Positions 1-7,295 of a stretch of 13,951 nt of DNA are shown here, piece after piece. A program made the position numbers and the translations under genes. The DNA is from IMCC26077 sp044344975 (lineage in GTDB: Bacteria > Actinomycetota > Actinomycetes > Nanopelagicales > Nanopelagicaceae), in the NCBI GenBank assembly GCA_044344975.1, contig JBIJBY010000025.1, positions 1 through 13,951 on the forward strand, read 5' to 3'. The notes beneath the pieces are model-generated. The model did not search any database. It worked only from the letters and a program-made list of their open reading frames with translations, and was not told the origin of the DNA. Each line of letters starts with the position of its first letter. The first letter of the stretch is position 1.

Positions 1-90
1 CTAAAAATCTTCGAAAAGAGTAGCCACTCACTCCGTGGAGATGAGCCAGAAGAGTTTTTTGCAACAGTGAAAGAATTTATTACTAGATAA
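1..90 (+). CDS. Alpha/beta hydrolase, C-terminal fragment
   Basis: The first 30 codons are open from the window edge and end in TAA at 88-90. The peptide reads FEKSSHS, then DEPEEFF and VKEFITR. This matches the usual end of alpha/beta-hydrolase fold enzymes (proline iminopeptidase or haloperoxidase type), where a catalytic His in an 'SSHS' or 'SGH' turn is followed by an acidic 'E-P-E-x-F' segment and a last helix. The His of SSHS would be the third member of the catalytic triad. The nucleophile and acid residues lie outside the window, so substrate and exact family cannot be given. The next gene starts 31 bases downstream on the same strand and may be co-transcribed. The call rests on a short C-terminal pattern only. 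Confidence 0.55.
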   Translation, partial: LKIFEKSSHSLRGDEPEEFFATVKEFITR

Positions 91-109
91 TCTTTTGTTA
101 CTAATAATG

Positions 110-115
110 AAGGAG
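110..115 (+). promoter_or_regulatory. Ribosome binding site of the SnoaL-like gene
   Basis: AAGGAG lies 6 bases before the ATG at 122. It decides the start: the same frame is also open from a TTG at 95 and an ATG at 107, but both lie upstream of or touching this motif. It is the clearest Shine-Dalgarno sequence in front of any gene in the window. A GATAAT hexamer at 86-91, overlapping the previous stop codon, could be a -10 element, but I see no good -35 partner. Confidence 0.7.
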
Positions 116-121
116 AGCAGA

Positions 122-598
122 ATGAACCAGAGTCCAAATAATTCAGCAGCGCCCAGTAACAGCGCCAATACTGAAAGTAGTGCGGAACTAGTAGCGGCAA
201 ATAAGGCGGCGGCGGCAACTTTCTTTGAAGAAATTTGGAATATGAAGAGTGAGTCAGCAATCGATCGGTTGGTCGCCGAAAATGCGGCAGGAAATGACCC
301 TAAATTTGGCGTTGGCAGGGAGAGCTTTAAGGTTCAATGGCGAAAATGGCATGCCGGGTTCTCGGATTTGCATTTTCATGTTGAAGAGATAATTGCTGAG
401 GGTGAACGTGTCGTGACTAGATGGCGCTTGACCGGGACGCACGACGGTGAATTCTTAGGTCATCAAGCCACTGGTCGAAAAGTAGATGTTGATGGAGTAA
501 GTATTGACACCATCAGAGATGGAATTGTGGTCTCTGGATTTGATGCGTGGGATGCGTTGGGTTTTCGCCAACAACTGGGATTTATACCTGAAGATTAG
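122..598 (+). CDS. SnoaL-like (NTF2-fold) ester cyclase family protein
   Basis: This 158-residue protein resembles the SnoaL-like polyketide cyclase / 'ester cyclase' group of the NTF2 superfamily. Residues about 26-50 (NKAAAATFFEEIWN) form the first helix. The core shows the family pattern: W-x-x-G-F-S-D-L-H-F, then V-E-E-I-I-A-E-G-E-R-V-V-T-R-W, then G-T-H-x-G-E-F-L-G and the last strands with W-D-A-L-G. These proteins are small cone-shaped folds with a hydrophobic pocket. Many have no known substrate, and the name does not imply polyketide synthesis. The first 25 or so residues are rich in Asn, Ser and Ala, look disordered, and carry no signal peptide or membrane segment. The gene follows an alpha/beta hydrolase, which may hint at a small-molecule pathway. 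Its stop overlaps the uvrD2 stop by four bases. Fold call is firm, function unknown. Confidence 0.85.
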   Translation: MNQSPNNSAAPSNSANTESSAELVAANKAAAATFFEEIWNMKSESAIDRLVAENAAGNDPKFGVGRESFKVQWRKWHAGFSDLHFHVEEIIAEGERVVTRWRLTGTHDGEFLGHQATGRKVDVDGVSIDTIRDGIVVSGFDAWDALGFRQQLGFIPED

Positions 599-2265
599 TC
601 ATCACTGTTCAACGGCGGAAGTAAACCAAGAAATCGCGATGATTCGCTTCCTGCAAACGATAGCTGTAAGGAATCTTTTGCTCGCGTAACTGCAACATAG
701 AACAACCGACGTTCTTCTTCCATAAGTTTATCCGAATCAAGCGCATAGCTAATCGGTAGAACCCCTTCGCGTAGGCGTGGCACGAACACGTGTGCCCACT
801 CAAGTCCCTTGGCAGAATGAATTGAACTCAGCACCACACCGTTATTCTCCGGCTCGACATTGCTTCGTTCGCGTTCATCGAACTCATTAATCAAATCTCT
901 TAGTGAGGCACCTGGAACTTTCTCTGAAAACTCTGCCACGAAGGCAAGTAGACGGAATCGAGGGTCATCACCAGATGCGCGATCAGATATCCATCCCACT
1001 GAAGTGAGAACTGCACGCACCTGATCAACTAATGGAATGTCGCTCGTATCGCTCTCTGTTGCTATCGATGCGCCTCGAATAAGTCTTATTGCTTCCTTGA
1101 TTTTTCCATCATAAAAGAATGGTCGCTGTCCATGGTTCTGGCCCATGATGTTAATTGGTATTCCAGCTGATGTTAAAAACTCGGCCAATACTTGAAGTTG
1201 ATCATTTCTTCGAAATAACAGGGCAATATCACGCGGATTGACACCTGATTTAAGTAGCTCCTGAACTCGCTGAATGATTTTCTCATTCTCAGCAAACTCT
1301 GTTGCATGCGACGACAGGCGAACATTTTGCCCACTCTTGCCACGTACCGCAGTTAAAGTTCGATCGGCAATTTTATTTGCCACATGTACTATCTGAGATG
1401 TTGAACGATAATTTTGATTTAATCTAAAGATCTGAGCTTCTGGATATTTTTTCGTGAAGCCAAGAAGATACTCATTTGTGGAGCCCGCGAATGAAAAAAT
1501 AGATTGATCTGGATCTCCAACGACACAAATCTCTTTTCGATTTCCAAGCCAAAGGCTCAATAATCTTTGCTGTAGAGGTGAGATATCTTGATACTCATCC
1601 ACTGTAAATGTTCGATATTGCGCTCGCACTCGGTCAATAATTGAGGTCTGCTCCTCGAGAATTCCAACCAGCAATAGGAGGATGTCCTCGAAATCTAGCT
1701 GACTCTGTGCCTGTTTATGAGCGTCATATGCGCGATAAAGCTCAGAAATCTCCAAATGAGTAAATCCTGGCGGTGCTACCCGTACCTCATCTTGCGCTAT
1801 TCGAGCGTAATCCTCTGGAGCAATTTCCTTACCTTTAGCCCATTCAATCTCAGTTGCTAAATCGCGCTGGGATGCGCTCCCCTTGCTCCGTCCGATCTCA
1901 TTAAGAGCAGCATTAATCAACTCGCTCTTGTTGGAAATAATTCGGAAAGGCTTTCCACCAATAGCTTCATTCCAAAAGAATTGGAGCTGTCGCCAAGCAG
2001 CGCTATGAAAAGTATGTGCTTGTACCCCCGAAAACCCCAACATAGCCAGTCGTAACCGTAATTCGGAAGCTGCTTTTGCCGTATACGTCAGCGCGAGAGT
2101 GTGTGAAGGTTCAGCAACTCCATTTTCAATTGCATGAGCAATTCGATGTGTGATTGTTCGAGTTTTACCAGTTCCCGCTCCTGCGATAATGACAACGGGA
2201 CCACGGATTGCACTCGCTGCTTCGCGTTGTTCATCATCGAGCCCAACTAAGTATTTCTCACTCAC
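595..2265 (-). CDS. uvrD2: UvrD2-type SF1A DNA helicase, short form
   Basis: A 556-residue superfamily 1 DNA helicase with all core motifs: Q-motif (LDDEQREAA, 9-17), Walker A GAGTGKT (29-35), motif Ia near 58-70, AHTFH (83-87), DEYQD (223-227), GDPDQSIFSFAG (250-261), motif IV with NQNYRST (283-289), motif V with SSIHSAKGLEW (480-490) and motif VI EEERRLFYVAVTRAK (516-530). It should use ATP to move 3'-5' on DNA and unwind it in repair. The pairing with nudC, as in mycobacteria, supports UvrD2 over PcrA/UvrD1. It stops about 26 residues after motif VI, whereas mycobacterial UvrD2 is about 700 residues with a tetracysteine and an HRDC domain, and no Cys-rich tail is present here. The start is GTG, 6 bases after the nudC stop, with no obvious ribosome binding site, so translation is probably coupled to nudC. 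The stop overlaps the convergent gene by four bases. Confidence 0.88.
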   Translation of the reverse strand: MSEKYLVGLDDEQREAASAIRGPVVIIAGAGTGKTRTITHRIAHAIENGVAEPSHTLALTYTAKAASELRLRLAMLGFSGVQAHTFHSAAWRQLQFFWNEAIGGKPFRIISNKSELINAALNEIGRSKGSASQRDLATEIEWAKGKEIAPEDYARIAQDEVRVAPPGFTHLEISELYRAYDAHKQAQSQLDFEDILLLLVGILEEQTSIIDRVRAQYRTFTVDEYQDISPLQQRLLSLWLGNRKEICVVGDPDQSIFSFAGSTNEYLLGFTKKYPEAQIFRLNQNYRSTSQIVHVANKIADRTLTAVRGKSGQNVRLSSHATEFAENEKIIQRVQELLKSGVNPRDIALLFRRNDQLQVLAEFLTSAGIPINIMGQNHGQRPFFYDGKIKEAIRLIRGASIATESDTSDIPLVDQVRAVLTSVGWISDRASGDDPRFRLLAFVAEFSEKVPGASLRDLINEFDERERSNVEPENNGVVLSSIHSAKGLEWAHVFVPRLREGVLPISYALDSDKLMEEERRLFYVAVTRAKDSLQLSFAGSESSRFLGLLPPLNSDD

Positions 2266-2271
2266 TATTAG

Positions 2272-3162
2272 TTAGCGCCAGCTTTCAGTAAAATCTATCG
2301 ATCCGCCATACCACGCTTCAATCATTCGTCGCGCAATACTTATTCCCGGAGGAATTAGTAACTCGCCGCTCTTAACATCTGCAGTGAATTTCTCTCGACT
2401 ATACCAACGTAAATCTTCAATCTCTTCACCGTCGGCTTGTGCATCTTCAGGGTTCTCCACTATTCCAGTGAAGGCAAGCATGATGGACGCTGGAAATGGC
2501 CAAGCCTGAGAACCTAGATACTCGATTTCTGAAATTCGAACTCCTGCCTCTTCAAGTACCTCCCGTCTCACGCACGCTTCAAGCGATTCTCCAGGTTCGA
2601 GAAAACCTGCAAAATTGGAATATCGTTTTGCTGGCCAAACTTTCTGTCGACCAAGCAAGACTCGATCATCTTTATCACGGACCAGGACAATCACCGCGCT
2701 ATCTGTTCGCGGATAGTGCTCGCTTTCATCGGTACGACAACGTCGAACAGATCCGGCAAGTGCGCTGTATGTATGTGCGCCACACCGAGCGCAGTGGGAG
2801 TGCGTGTCATGCCAATTAGACAATGCAACTGCATGTACCGCCGCACCAATTTCAATCTCGCTTGCTACCAATCCTGCCTCACGAAGAGTCTGCAAATTCT
2901 CTGTACCTTCAGGAAATGGCGCATTAATTGCGAAGTAGCCAATTCCAGAACCATCGAGCCCAAGGAAGTAATGATCACCTTCAGGCGCTGACGTTGGATC
3001 TAACCAATGAAGCGTCTGAGTAAAGAGAAACTTCCCTTGATGGACTTGAAAGACTTTGCCTTTGGAAAAAAGCGCTTCTAGGGCCGCCTCATCAGTACGT
3101 AAGTGAGCGGCGCGATCCAAGTGGGCGCGGGCAAGCGAGAGATTCATCAAGGCTAGGCTCAT
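2272..3162 (-). CDS. nudC: NudC-type NAD(H) pyrophosphohydrolase (Nudix)
   Basis: A 296-residue Nudix hydrolase of the NudC family, which splits NAD(H) into NMN(H) and AMP and in some bacteria removes NAD caps from RNA. The order is N-terminal domain (about 1-115), zinc ribbon (124-145), Nudix box G186-V208 with the full G-x5-E-x7-REVLEEAGV pattern, and the NudC signature at 218-224, read here as SQAWPFP rather than SQPWPFP. The zinc ribbon shows only three of four cysteines: C124, C127 and C142. Asp145 occupies the place of the fourth. The length suits the actinobacterial forms (E. coli NudC is about 260). It leads the two-gene unit nudC-uvrD2. The ATG at 3160-3162 has no visible Shine-Dalgarno sequence and lies a few bases after a possible start of transcription, so the mRNA may be leaderless. 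A second Met at codon 6 is possible. Confidence 0.92.
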   Translation of the reverse strand: MSLALMNLSLARAHLDRAAHLRTDEAALEALFSKGKVFQVHQGKFLFTQTLHWLDPTSAPEGDHYFLGLDGSGIGYFAINAPFPEGTENLQTLREAGLVASEIEIGAAVHAVALSNWHDTHSHCARCGAHTYSALAGSVRRCRTDESEHYPRTDSAVIVLVRDKDDRVLLGRQKVWPAKRYSNFAGFLEPGESLEACVRREVLEEAGVRISEIEYLGSQAWPFPASIMLAFTGIVENPEDAQADGEEIEDLRWYSREKFTADVKSGELLIPPGISIARRMIEAWYGGSIDFTESWR

Positions 3163-3174
3163 AAGTGGCGAGCC

Positions 3175-3180
3175 TATCTA
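3175..3180. promoter_or_regulatory. Possible shared -10 element for nudC and the EEP gene
   Basis: The 39-bp gap between the two divergent starts holds TATCTA, which reads TAGATA on the other strand. Both resemble a sigma-70 type -10 hexamer. Counting 7 bases downstream gives a transcript start about 14 bases before the EEP ATG on the plus strand and about 5 bases before the nudC ATG on the minus strand. No clear -35 boxes are seen. This is an inference from spacing and a short motif. Confidence 0.35.
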
Positions 3181-3201
3181 ATTTGGCTCTACGGTTCACA
3201 G

Positions 3202-4023
3202 ATGAAGATCGCTACGTGGAACATCCTGCATGGGATGGCAGTTCCGGAAGGAGCTATCCATAATGAACGGCTAGCTCAGGCATCGAAAGCTCTTGATGTC
3301 GACCTCCTTGCCATTCAAGAGGTGGATTTCTTCCAAGAACGCTCGCATTACATCGATCAATGCGCGGTAATTGCAGCAGCGCTGGGGAGCCCTTACATCT
3401 CTCGTGGGATTGCGTTACATGGAACTCCTGGAGAGAAGTGGGCGAAATTCTCTAGTCAGGGAACGATCTCCCCCCAACTAACTCAGGAGAGCGGTTCCTT
3501 TTATGGAAATGGAATTATTTCGCGTATTCCGATCGTAGCTGAATTTCGACTAGAACTCGGTCACTCAAAAGTCGGCGCACCACTAGCAATTCCACAAACT
3601 CCACCAGGTGCAAGTAAGCCAAAAATTAAATTGATTTACATCCACGATGAACCTCGGGTTGCGCACGCGGTGCACTTAGAAAATGGAATTACTGTTATCA
3701 ATACCCATCTCTCATTTGTGCCCGGAATGAATGTTTTTCAATTGAGAAAGATTCATCGTTGGGTAAAAGAGCTTCCAGGAAAGAAAATTCTTTTAGGAGA
3801 TTTCAACCTACCAGGAAAGTTACCGAGCAAAATTATGAAATGGAAAAGTGCAGTAGAGCAATTCACCTACCCTTCGTGGGGAGCTAAGGTGCAGTTTGAC
3901 CATATCTTGTTAGGTGATCCGGAGATTAAACTTGAGCGAACTCTGCAATTTGTACAAAATTTAGCGGTAAGCGATCATCTTCCATTAGGAGTTGAAATAT
4001 CGCTTGCTAACGGAACGCGGTGA
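3202..4023 (+). CDS. Endonuclease/exonuclease/phosphatase (EEP) family protein
   Basis: A 273-residue member of the EEP (DNase I-like) superfamily, metal-dependent phosphodiesterases that act on nucleic acids, phospholipids or phosphorylated small molecules. The catalytic motifs appear in order: TWNILHG with N7, AIQEVD with E40 (metal ligand), YGNGIISRIP (101-110), NTHLS with H169, LGDFN with D200 and N202, a YPSW...QFDHI segment (223-235) and the closing SDHLP with D258 and H259. No signal peptide or membrane helix is visible, so it should be cytoplasmic. The domain fills the whole protein. It runs opposite to the repair genes on both sides, diverging from nudC by 39 bases and overlapping adnB at the 3' ends by 49 bases. 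The neighbourhood suggests a role on DNA, but the family is too broad to name a substrate. Activity is likely because all key residues are present. Confidence 0.9.
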   Translation: MKIATWNILHGMAVPEGAIHNERLAQASKALDVDLLAIQEVDFFQERSHYIDQCAVIAAALGSPYISRGIALHGTPGEKWAKFSSQGTISPQLTQESGSFYGNGIISRIPIVAEFRLELGHSKVGAPLAIPQTPPGASKPKIKLIYIHDEPRVAHAVHLENGITVINTHLSFVPGMNVFQLRKIHRWVKELPGKKILLGDFNLPGKLPSKIMKWKSAVEQFTYPSWGAKVQFDHILLGDPEIKLERTLQFVQNLAVSDHLPLGVEISLANGTR

Positions 4024-7000
4024 ATCAGAGCTAGTAGACCGTTATAATCCAACAAATCACTTGGTCGGACCGTATCTTCTGAAGATACGTAATGAAATGC
4101 AGCGCGAACGTGATCAAGTGGGACATTTTCAATTTCGGCAAAAGCAAGTCGATAGACGGCAAGTTGAATGGCTGCGTTGGTTAACTCATCCCCGCTCTTT
4201 GCAGATCCTGTCTTCCAGTCAACGACATCGAAAGTGCCATCGGCGTTTTTGTAAACGGCATCCATTCGGCCGCGAAGAATAGTTCCATCGATGCTCCGCT
4301 CAAATGGAACCTCTACGCGGTACGGATGTCGGGCGGCCCAATCACTTCGAAGCCACTTCTCTTTCAACTTTTCGAGCGCACTGTCATCAAGCGCTCCTTC
4401 ATCGGCAGCGCCAGGCATTTCATCATCACCAATGAGGGGAATCGATAGGGCAAATCGCTCCTCAAGCCAGGTATGGAATGCAGTACCACGGCGCGCGATT
4501 GGGTCGGGCTTAAAAGGAAGTGGGCGACGCAGACGAGCAGCAAACTCCTCTGGTGATTGTGCAAATGCCATCAAACCAGAGACTGATAAGTGAGCGGGTA
4601 GATAAACACTTTCCGCCTCGTTACGTTCGGAGAGTTCGCGAATGACAAGTTCTGCTGCATCAAAAAGCGAGGACAATTCCCGTAAATTCTGCAGCGAAGA
4701 GTGCAAGTCATCTCTATTTTCTATTTGACTTAAATGTTTAATGCCTTCTGCTACACGATAAAAACTCTCGCGCGTTTCACCCAAAGGATCTTTTGGCCAC
4801 AACTCCTGTCGCACATCGTTAAGTTTTGGATTCTGCGCATCAGACGCTGGTTTGGCATCGAGACTTCCAGAGAACTCCCCACCTTGAGCATCGATATGTC
4901 CTGCAATAGTGTGGAAGTACTCGCTCGGCTCGTGAGGTTCTTTTGCATCACGCCACCAAGATGTTGTCGCAATCAAGTGATATTTAGCACGCGTTACCGC
5001 CACATAAGCCAATCTTCGCTCTTCATCTGCTTTCCGTGCATTACATATATCTGCAAAGTCTTTCACTGTATTTGCAACATCTTGGGCTGTGGTTTCATTT
5101 CGTAAATCAAATTCTGGCAAACGCGCCCTATCTGCTCGCAAGGCAAAGGGAAGTACCGATTTGCTCTTCAGCCAGTTTTCACCGCTCTGTTCTGAGGGAA
5201 AATTGCCCTCCGCCAACCCAGGCACTACCACCAAATCCCATTCGCCACCTTTGGCGCTATGCACGGTAAGGATTTGAACAACATCTTTACGTACCTCTAC
5301 ACCTGCAGCACGTAATCCTCGCTCTTCACTCTCGGCAACAGTTAGCCAGGCCAAGAAAGAACGGAGTGAACCGCCTTGGGCATAGAACCTTGCCGCTTCG
5401 TCAAGGAACTTATCCAGATAGCGACGTTGATGTGTAGTGATTTCTACATCAACCCCAAGAGCTAGCTCTCGCTCTACCTGATAAATCAAATCTGGAATTG
5501 GTAGATGTATCAAGCTCCGTAATTTTCGGAGCGTTTTTGCAAGCGAGCTCAATCGCGTCAAGCCTTCGGCGCTAAAAAGCGCTCTCTCTTCGCCCGTGAA
5601 ATCTTCAATCTCATTGAGCGTTTCGATAATCGAAGAGCGAGCGAGTTCGTCTTCTTCCCCGCTACCTCCTGCCATTACCCGATCTACTAGGCTAATTCGT
5701 TGACCTCCAGCAGCGACAAAACCCCTATCTTTAGCTACTTTTGCGAGGGCTGACATATCGCGGATGCCAATTCGCCAGAAGCCTCCGCTCATCAATTTCA
5801 CAAGCGAGCTACCAGCCTCGGGATTAGTAATCACCGTGAGCGCAGCACGAATCTCTGCAACTTCTGGAACATGAATCAATCCGTCGATACCAACTACTTC
5901 TACCGGGATTCCTCGAGCGCGTAGCGCCATCTCAATCTCAGCAATCTGCTTCTTTTTTCGAACCAAAATAGCTGTGGACTCTACGAAACGAAGTGATGGA
6001 TCGTTTTTAGACTGAGACTTTAGCTCTGGAATTTTCGCGCGCGCTTCTGGACTCCAATATGGCGCTACAGCTTCAGCGATACCTTCTGCTTCATCTCGAC
6101 TTGAGATATAAATCCCGCCCGAGAGTATGCCTGAAACAGCTGTCGGTTTTGCCGTTAAAATCGGAGTTTCAAATCCGCGGTCACGAAGTGGGGCAGAGAT
6201 CTCATTTGCGAGATTGAGAATAGAAATATCATTTCGCCAACTCTTTGAAAGAGTAAATACCTTTGCTGGCACACCTTCGCTATCTGGAAAATCAAGCGGA
6301 AAGGCGCCTATGGTGTCACTTGACGCGCCGCGCCACGCATAAATTGCTTGGTGCGGATCACCAACGGCAGTTATTGGGTGGCCACCGCTGAATAACCCCT
6401 GCATCAATCGTAATTGTGAGGAAGAGGTATCTTGATACTCATCAAGTAGTACTAGATGAAACTTCGCTCGCTCAATCTCGCCTACTTCTGCAAATGTCGT
6501 AGCGACTTGAGCTGCGAGGGCCATTTGATCATCAAAAGTAAATTGCGCTCGCTTTCTTCGATAATCCATCACCTCTTTGATAATTGGAATTAATTGCGCA
6601 CGGGCGTACTGCACTATTTCTGCATCTCGTGTTGGTGCCAGTTTGTCGCTCTTGCGATATGGAGCTTTGTTAGAGATGCTTTCAGTGAACTTAAGCGCAT
6701 GATCAAGTAGCGCATCAGGGTTAGCATCATTCTCTTGTAATTGAGAAACAAGGCGCATCACGCTCTCCACCACAGAGCTGAGCGCATCGGAGACTTGGCT
6801 CATATCCCCGTCATATTCTCGAACTATCCGCTCAACTTGTTGCCAAGCCGCAGCTTCACCTAGGGGTTGTTCTGGTGGTTCTATACCTAGACGTAGCGCA
6901 TGTTCTTGCGCTACGCGATGGGCGTAGGAGTGATAAGTCGAAATTGTGGGTTCACCAACTGCTGATAGCGAGGTGAGTTCTCCGCTAGCTACTGCCTCTT

Positions 7001-7295
7001 GGAACTCCTTTGATTTCTCCAGTATTTTCAAGCTTTTTCGTACCTTTATTGCAAGATCATTGGCAGATTTCCGCGTGAAAGTTAACCCCAATACTCGATC
7101 AGGTTGAACCAATCCATTAGCTATTAAATAGATTAGCCGAGTGCTCATTGTTTCAGTCTTACCTGATCCCGCACCAGCAATAACAACAGCTGGACGAGTG
7201 TGATCTGAGGTAATGATTGCTTCCTGCTCCTCAGTAGGTGGGTGCTGGCCAAGAATGGTTGCGATTTCTTGTGGCGTAAAAAGAATCGACTTCAT
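3975..7295 (-). CDS. adnB: AdnB: helicase-nuclease subunit of the AdnAB complex
   Basis: An 1106-residue UvrD-like motor fused to a RecB-type nuclease, expected to pair with AdnA to resect double-strand DNA ends using ATP. Motor motifs: Walker A GAGSGKT (41-47), LTFTRKSA (71-78), DEYQD (285-289), GDPHQAIYAWRGA (312-324), SWRN (352-355), motif V VHSAKGGEWD (678-687) and motif VI EERRLAYVAVTRAK (758-771). Nuclease motifs: H941 in RRGTAFHTWLE, D1012 in GRMD, D1026 and K1028 in VVDWKTG, and Q1044/Y1048 in QLAVY, so the nuclease looks active. It has no C-terminal cysteine cluster, unlike AdnA. I chose the ATG at 7293-7295 because its last bases form ATGA with the adnA stop, the usual sign of coupled translation. 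A start 11 codons upstream is open but has no support. In mycobacteria AdnB is reported to be the main motor, and the intact motifs here agree. Confidence 0.93.
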   Translation of the reverse strand: MKSILFTPQEIATILGQHPPTEEQEAIITSDHTRPAVVIAGAGSGKTETMSTRLIYLIANGLVQPDRVLGLTFTRKSANDLAIKVRKSLKILEKSKEFQEAVASGELTSLSAVGEPTISTYHSYAHRVAQEHALRLGIEPPEQPLGEAAAWQQVERIVREYDGDMSQVSDALSSVVESVMRLVSQLQENDANPDALLDHALKFTESISNKAPYRKSDKLAPTRDAEIVQYARAQLIPIIKEVMDYRRKRAQFTFDDQMALAAQVATTFAEVGEIERAKFHLVLLDEYQDTSSSQLRLMQGLFSGGHPITAVGDPHQAIYAWRGASSDTIGAFPLDFPDSEGVPAKVFTLSKSWRNDISILNLANEISAPLRDRGFETPILTAKPTAVSGILSGGIYISSRDEAEGIAEAVAPYWSPEARAKIPELKSQSKNDPSLRFVESTAILVRKKKQIAEIEMALRARGIPVEVVGIDGLIHVPEVAEIRAALTVITNPEAGSSLVKLMSGGFWRIGIRDMSALAKVAKDRGFVAAGGQRISLVDRVMAGGSGEEDELARSSIIETLNEIEDFTGEERALFSAEGLTRLSSLAKTLRKLRSLIHLPIPDLIYQVERELALGVDVEITTHQRRYLDKFLDEAARFYAQGGSLRSFLAWLTVAESEERGLRAAGVEVRKDVVQILTVHSAKGGEWDLVVVPGLAEGNFPSEQSGENWLKSKSVLPFALRADRARLPEFDLRNETTAQDVANTVKDFADICNARKADEERRLAYVAVTRAKYHLIATTSWWRDAKEPHEPSEYFHTIAGHIDAQGGEFSGSLDAKPASDAQNPKLNDVRQELWPKDPLGETRESFYRVAEGIKHLSQIENRDDLHSSLQNLRELSSLFDAAELVIRELSERNEAESVYLPAHLSVSGLMAFAQSPEEFAARLRRPLPFKPDPIARRGTAFHTWLEERFALSIPLIGDDEMPGAADEGALDDSALEKLKEKWLRSDWAARHPYRVEVPFERSIDGTILRGRMDAVYKNADGTFDVVDWKTGSAKSGDELTNAAIQLAVYRLAFAEIENVPLDHVRAAFHYVSSEDTVRPSDLLDYNGLLALIHRVPLASDISTPNGR

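Noticed and set aside
4734..5277. Plus-strand open frames with Cys- and Phe-rich sequence inside adnB
   Set aside because: They lie antisense to the conserved motor region of adnB, have odd composition, no ribosome binding sites and no recognisable domain. They are shadows of a real gene.
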